A stretch of DNA of 10,199 nt, taken from an uncultured Ruminococcus sp. (GTDB lineage: Bacteria; Bacillota; Clostridia; Oscillospirales; Acutalibacteraceae). The notes below the pieces were generated by a model. It was given only the letters and a program-made list of their open reading frames with translations, did no database searches and had not been told where the DNA came from. Numbering within the stretch: position 1 is the first letter of the stretch; each line of letters starts with the position of its first letter. The stretch spans positions 1-10,199 of the forward strand of contig CACXGH010000023.1 in assembly GCA_902767175.1 (NCBI GenBank), in the 5' to 3' direction. A program made the position numbers and the translations under genes. Of this stretch, positions 7,383-10,199 are shown in pieces.

Positions 7383-8651
7383 TTATAATGCGGCAAGATT
7401 TTCTTCAACCGACTTCTTGATTATCTTCATGCCTTCGACAAGCTCTTCTTCACTGATAACAAGCGGCGGCATTAGCTTTACTACAGAGTTCTTTCTGCCT
7501 GCGCCCTCAATTATAAGGCCGTAATCAAAGCATTTCTCTATAACTCTGTCCGCAAAGCCTTCAACGGGAATATTTTCAAATTCGATACCCCAGATCATGC
7601 CGATGCCTCTCAGTTCAAGTCTTGAATCAAGAGGAAGTATCTCCTTCTCGATGAATTCCTTGATAACAGCACCCTTCTCTGCAACCTGCTGCTCTACCTT
7701 ATGCTCAAGCATATATTCAATTCCTGCCTTTGCAGCAACAAAAGCGAGCTGGTTTCCTCTGAATGTACCGTTATGCTCACCGGGCTTCCAGACATCAATG
7801 TCAGGTCTGATAAGTGTGATCGCAAATGGAAGTCCATAGCCGCCGATAGACTTTGACATTGTAACGATATCGGGAGCAATGCCTGCACGCTCAAATGAGA
7901 AGAATGTACCGCTTCTGCAGCAGCCTACCTGTACTTCGTCAGTTACAAGAAGGATATCGTTCTTTGTGCAGAACTCTCTTAATGCCTTGAGCCACTCGAC
8001 ATCAAATACTCTGATTCCGCCCTCTGCCTGAATTGTCTCAACAAATACCGCTGCCGGCTTCTCAACACCGCTGTGGTCATCATCAAGAAGTCTCTGCATA
8101 TAAGCGATAGTATCAAGCTCAGGGAACATATAAGGAGCAGGAATAAATGTAACATAGTCAAGAGGAACACCTGCACCCTTGCGTGATGACTTATCTGTTG
8201 TAAGAGAAAGACTGCCGAGAGTCATGCCGTGAAAGGCACCCATAAATGCAAAAACGTTTTTTCTGCCCGTAACTTTTCTTGCAAGCTTGAGGGCTGCCTC
8301 GTTTGCGTTTGTACCTGTAGGACCCGGGAACTGTATTTTATAATTCAGTCCTCTGGGCTTGAGTACCTTTTCCTCGAAAGTCTCGATAAACTCTCTCTTA
8401 GGTACAGTGTACATATCAAGAGCGTGCATAAGACCGTCCGACTCAAGATATTCTATAAGCTTCTGCTTTATTTCGGGATTATTATGACCGTAGTTTACAG
8501 CACCTGCGCCGCAGAAAAAGTCGATATACTTTCTTCCGTCCTCATCAAAGAAGTTTGCGCACTTAGCCTTTGTAAATACCGTCGGGAAATGACGGCAATA
8601 AGACCTTACTTCGGATTCATAGCTTTCAAATACTGATGTATCCATATACAT
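7383..8651 (-). CDS. ectB: diaminobutyrate-2-oxoglutarate aminotransferase (EctB type)
   Basis: PLP-dependent class III aminotransferase. EctB enzymes make L-2,4-diaminobutyrate from aspartate-semialdehyde with glutamate as amino donor. The 422 residues match family length and pattern: YGHNNP (54-59), GPTGTNANEAALKLARKVTG (110-129), AFHGMTLGSL (139-148), ETIQAEGG (205-212), TDEVQVGCCRSG (237-248) with PLP-ring aspartate D238, MSKSIGGYGLPFA (265-277) with the PLP lysine K267, and PGEHNGTFRGNQ (290-301). The usual EctB 'QVGCGR' reads QVGCCR. ATG at 8651 has AGGA nine bases upstream; ATG at 8645 (residue 3) has GGAG eight bases upstream and is equally likely. No ectA or ectC lies nearby, so ectoine synthesis is not supported; the only partner is the ATP-grasp gene. 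Acetylornithine or GABA aminotransferase is less likely. Confidence 0.88.
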   Translation of the reverse strand: MYMDTSVFESYESEVRSYCRHFPTVFTKAKCANFFDEDGRKYIDFFCGAGAVNYGHNNPEIKQKLIEYLESDGLMHALDMYTVPKREFIETFEEKVLKPRGLNYKIQFPGPTGTNANEAALKLARKVTGRKNVFAFMGAFHGMTLGSLSLTTDKSSRKGAGVPLDYVTFIPAPYMFPELDTIAYMQRLLDDDHSGVEKPAAVFVETIQAEGGIRVFDVEWLKALREFCTKNDILLVTDEVQVGCCRSGTFFSFERAGIAPDIVTMSKSIGGYGLPFAITLIRPDIDVWKPGEHNGTFRGNQLAFVAAKAGIEYMLEHKVEQQVAEKGAVIKEFIEKEILPLDSRLELRGIGMIWGIEFENIPVEGFADRVIEKCFDYGLIIEGAGRKNSVVKLMPPLVISEEELVEGMKIIKKSVEENLAAL

Positions 8652-8701
8652 CTCTCCGTTTCCTTTTATTTCAATATTATTCCAATAAGCAAAAATCAGA
8701 C

Positions 8702-8724
8702 GTATCAGAATAATCTTTTGATAC
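8702..8724 (-). promoter_or_regulatory. inverted repeat at the ectB transcription start
   Basis: GTATCA (8702-8707) and TGATAC (8719-8724) form a perfect 6-bp inverted repeat with an 11-base spacer. It sits at the predicted transcription start of the ectB-type operon and could be an operator or a 5' leader hairpin. Nothing identifies a particular regulator. Confidence 0.35.
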
Positions 8725-8730
8725 TCTTAC

Positions 8731-8759
8731 ATATTACAATGAACAGGAATATTTTTCAA
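8731..8759 (-). promoter_or_regulatory. sigma-A promoter of the ectB-ATP-grasp operon
   Basis: On the minus strand TTGAAA (8759-8754), a 17-base spacer and TAATAT (8736-8731) form a good vegetative promoter. The predicted start is near 8724, leaving a leader of about 73-79 bases before the ATG at 8651 or 8645. The stretch from 8760 to 8825 is AT-rich with no further feature that I can see. Confidence 0.6.
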
Positions 8760-8825
8760 GACGAAATTTAAACAAAAATGATTTTACAACAAAACACTAT
8801 AATATTTAATATAACATGGTTTTAT

Positions 8826-8970
8826 TAAGGAAGCGCTGATTAAATACAGTGCCTGTATTGCGTCAGCGTTTTTTTGTCAGGTTGTCAAGGGATTATTGTA
8901 CAAGATGGCGGAAAAGGGCAAGCAAGACAGGTGCTGAGCCGTAAGGCGCGATTTATTCAGCGATTCCTTA
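8826..8970. mobile_element. 145-bp MITE-like element with terminal inverted repeats
   Basis: The left end TAAGGAAGCGCTGATTAAA (8826-8844) and the right end TTTATTCAGCGATTCCTTA (8952-8970) are inverted repeats matching at 17 of 19 positions. Each end carries a TA outermost, as expected of elements that duplicate a TA target (the IS630/Tc1-mariner habit). There is no ORF inside. Each end also folds: CGCTGA with TCAGCG enclosing AATACAG-tgc-CTGTATT (8834-8868), followed by TTTTTTT on the plus strand; and GCTGA (8933-8937) with TCAGC (8957-8961) at the right. Non-coding, short, with palindromic ends: a non-autonomous element is the simplest reading. The left hairpin plus T-run could also act as a plus-strand terminator, although no plus-strand gene reads into it. 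Confidence 0.65.
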
Positions 8971-8971
8971 G

Positions 8972-9014
8972 CAAAGAACAAAACGGAACGGCACAGTAAT
9001 TTGCCGCCGTTCCG
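8972..9014 (-). terminator. strong intrinsic terminator, distal to argF
   Basis: CGGAACGGC (8984-8992) and GCCGTTCCG (9006-9014) form a perfect 9-bp GC-rich stem around a 13-base loop. Read on the minus strand it is followed by TTTTGTTCTTTG, a proper terminator tail. It would block any argF read-through from reaching the ectB-type operon. It lies 120 bases past the argF stop. Confidence 0.75.
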
Positions 9015-9078
9015 AAAAATAAATTCATTCTGTTAAGGGAATGTTGACGCTAAATAATCTGCATTTAATGCATCAAGC

Positions 9079-9121
9079 AGAAAAAACAGCCTAAAAGATG
9101 TGCGTAAGTCTTAGTGTCGGC
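9079..9121 (-). terminator. proximal argF terminator, imperfect
   Basis: Directly after the argF stop the minus strand has an imperfect stem: GCC and CTAAGA pair with TCTT-TTAG and GGC, with bulges, followed by GTTTTTTC (T-run complementary to 9081-9086). It is weaker in stem but has a good T-run. It may work together with the stronger hairpin at 8984-9014. The bases between them (9015-9078) hold only a short TGCAT-tta-ATGCA palindrome. Confidence 0.45.
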
Positions 9122-9133
9122 ACGACCTGATAA

Positions 9134-10045
9134 TTACTTGTCTGACAGGCACCTTACCATGACAGCCTTCTGAGCATGGAGTCTGTTCTCGGCTTCCTCG
9201 AATATCTCATCAGCATGAGCCTCGAATACGTCCTCAGTGATCTCCTCTCCCCTGTGGGCAGGCAGACAGTGCTGTACCATTGCATCGGGCTTTGCAAGCG
9301 CCATAAGCTCTGCATTTACCTGATAGCCGGCAAAAGCCTTCTTTCTCTTCTCTGCTTCGCCTTCCTGTCCCATTGAAGCCCATACGTCGGTGATAACGAC
9401 ATCTGCATCGACAACAGCCTCTTGGGGTGTGCGGAACATAGAGAATTTTTCGCCGTATTCCTTTGCAAAATCAAGAACATCCTTATGCGGCTCATATCCC
9501 TCAGGGCAGGCAACCGAAATAGACATACCTGTCTTGAGCGCACCAACGATAAGCGAGTTCATCATATTGTTTCCGTCACCGATAAAGCACATTTTAAGAC
9601 CGTCAAGCTTGCCCTTATACTCACGGATAGTCATAAGGTCTGCAAGTATCTGACAGGGGTGACAAAAATCCGTAAGACCGTTAATGATAGGAATGCTTCC
9701 GTACTCTGCAAGCGCCTCTACCTCAGCCTGCTCAAAAGTACGGATCATAATACCGTCAAGATAGCGTGAAAGCACCCTTGCAGTATCCTGTACAGGCTCA
9801 CCTCTGCCTATCTGCATATCCTTTGATGAAAGGAAGATAGGCTGTCCGCCAAGCTGATACATACCTACCTCAAAGGATACTCTTGTACGGGTAGATGCCT
9901 TCTCAAAAATAAGGCCGAGTGACTTTCCCTCAAGGAGCTTATGAGGGATACCATGCTTCTGCTCATACTTGAGCTGATCTGCGAGGTTGAGTATATCAAC
10001 TACCTCTTCACTTGTCAGGTCAAGCATTTTTAAAAGATGTTTCAT
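9134..10045 (-). CDS. argF: ornithine carbamoyltransferase
   Basis: Cytosolic enzyme joining carbamoyl phosphate and ornithine to give citrulline in arginine biosynthesis. The 303 residues match the family length. Motifs: STRTRVSFE (51-59) binding carbamoyl phosphate, DGIMIRTF (97-104), HPCQILADL (129-137), the GDGNNMMNSL segment (157-166), DVWASMGQE (220-228) binding ornithine, and HCLPAHRGEEI (259-269) with the catalytic cysteine C260. The start is ATG at 10045, not the longer reading frame that runs to the window edge: the protein begins MKHLLKMLDL as in relatives, and AAGGCGG lies nine bases upstream. Anabolic argF is favoured over catabolic arcB because no arcA or arcC is adjacent, but only one flank is visible. 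The leader carries alternative hairpins, see 10057-10104. Confidence 0.95.
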   Translation of the reverse strand: MKHLLKMLDLTSEEVVDILNLADQLKYEQKHGIPHKLLEGKSLGLIFEKASTRTRVSFEVGMYQLGGQPIFLSSKDMQIGRGEPVQDTARVLSRYLDGIMIRTFEQAEVEALAEYGSIPIINGLTDFCHPCQILADLMTIREYKGKLDGLKMCFIGDGNNMMNSLIVGALKTGMSISVACPEGYEPHKDVLDFAKEYGEKFSMFRTPQEAVVDADVVITDVWASMGQEGEAEKRKKAFAGYQVNAELMALAKPDAMVQHCLPAHRGEEITEDVFEAHADEIFEEAENRLHAQKAVMVRCLSDK

Positions 10046-10056
10046 AATTATAAACC

Positions 10057-10104
10057 GCCTTTCTGCGAAAGGCACCAATGGGGTTATGAAAAAGATGCCT
10101 TCGC
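10057..10104 (-). promoter_or_regulatory. argF: argF leader with two competing hairpins, one covering the RBS
   Basis: In the argF mRNA, GCCTTTC (10073-10067) and GAAAGGC (10063-10057) form a perfect 7-bp hairpin with a 3-base loop whose 3' arm contains most of the ribosome binding site. The same GCCTTTC is part of TGCCTTTCGC (10074-10065), which can instead pair with GCGAAGGCA (10104-10096), nine base pairs with one bulged U and a 21-base loop. That second fold would leave the ribosome binding site free. The two stems exclude each other, as in a translational switch. No ligand, leader peptide or known riboswitch class is recognisable. Confidence 0.45.
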
Positions 10105-10114
10105 CAAATATATT

Positions 10115-10123
10115 TGCTATAAT
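10115..10123 (+). promoter_or_regulatory. divergent extended -10 promoter
   Basis: TGCTATAAT is a perfect extended -10 element (TGN-TATAAT) on the plus strand; the -35 region is poor, which extended -10 promoters tolerate. A transcript starting near 10130 would begin with the inverted repeat 10124-10150 as a 5' stem-loop, followed by a GGAGG site (10160-10164). Confidence 0.45.
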
Positions 10124-10146
10124 GTAGTTGAGGAAAATACGGTCAA
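10119..10146 (-). promoter_or_regulatory. argF: candidate argF promoter
   Basis: On the minus strand TTGACC (10146-10141) and CATTAT (10124-10119) are separated by 16 bases, a moderate sigma-A match. The start would be near 10112, upstream of both leader hairpins. The -35 overlaps a perfect inverted repeat, GTAGTTGA (10124-10131) and TCAACTAC (10143-10150), a possible operator. The usual arginine-repressor box pattern (TNTGAATWWWWATTCANW) is not seen here. Confidence 0.4.
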
Positions 10147-10170
10147 CTACAGAAACCGTGGAGGTGAGTG

Positions 10171-10199
10171 GTGGGGCTGTATAGCGGCAACCCCGCATA
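10171..10199 (+). CDS. possible small or unknown ORF, cut by window end
   Basis: A GTG at 10171 lies six bases after a full GGAGG (10160-10164) and opens a frame reading M-G-L-Y-S-G-N-P-A to the window edge. GTG at 10168 is an in-frame alternative. It is preceded by an extended -10 promoter, so promoter, ribosome binding site and open frame are in the right order. Only nine codons are visible, so neither function nor reality can be established; the sequence GGGG near 10173 and CCCC near 10191 could also form a hairpin. I do not recognise the peptide. Confidence 0.3.

Noticed and set aside
7383..8651. Ectoine biosynthesis cluster
   Set aside because: Only the EctB-type aminotransferase is present; no acetyltransferase (EctA) or ectoine synthase (EctC) is found in the window.
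7383..10045. Arginine operon joining argF and the aminotransferase (as argD)
   Set aside because: The aminotransferase has EctB-type motifs, and two terminator candidates, a mobile element and a separate promoter lie between the genes.
10046..10198. N-terminal extension of argF to the window edge
   Set aside because: The extra 51 residues do not resemble ornithine carbamoyltransferase and span the promoter and leader signals; ATG at 10045 has the ribosome binding site and the family N-terminus.

Overview
The window looks like chromosomal DNA from a low-GC, spore-forming Firmicute, probably a Ruminococcus-like member of the Clostridia. The reasons are moderate AT-richness, near-consensus sigma-A promoters, GGAGG-type ribosome binding sites, a recognisable SpoVAD, and proteins of typical clostridial type. 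Genus is an inference; no rRNA or other taxonomic marker is present.

Left part (1-4921). A GC-rich, hairpin-dense, apparently non-coding block (1-235) may be part of a structured RNA of unknown family. It is followed by a CNNM/CBS/CorC membrane protein on the minus strand with a TTG start. Its upstream region is shared divergently with a two-gene plus-strand operon driven by a near-perfect promoter (TTGACT-17-TATAAT). That operon encodes an intracellular GH13 neopullulanase/cyclomaltodextrinase-type enzyme and, overlapping it by 11 bases, a MATE family exporter.

Middle (4922-6342). A solitary spoVAD gene is preceded by a candidate forespore (sigma-G) promoter and flanked by two inverted copies of a 53-54 nt repeat. 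Each copy folds as a terminator hairpin, and one stem base pair differs between the copies by a compensatory change.

Right part (6343-10199), minus strand. ornithine carbamoyltransferase (argF) has a leader with two mutually exclusive hairpins, one covering its ribosome binding site. Two terminator candidates and a 145-bp MITE-like element separate it from a promoter that drives an ectB-type diaminobutyrate aminotransferase and, 20 bases downstream, a sugar-transfer-associated ATP-grasp ligase. No ectA or ectC is present. The pair may therefore supply and attach 2,4-diaminobutyrate to another molecule rather than make ectoine; this is the most novel functional suggestion here. At the extreme right edge a divergent plus-strand promoter, a 5' hairpin and a ribosome binding site precede an ORF cut by the window end.

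All recognised genes look intact except that last ORF. No tRNA, rRNA, CRISPR array or transposase gene was seen.
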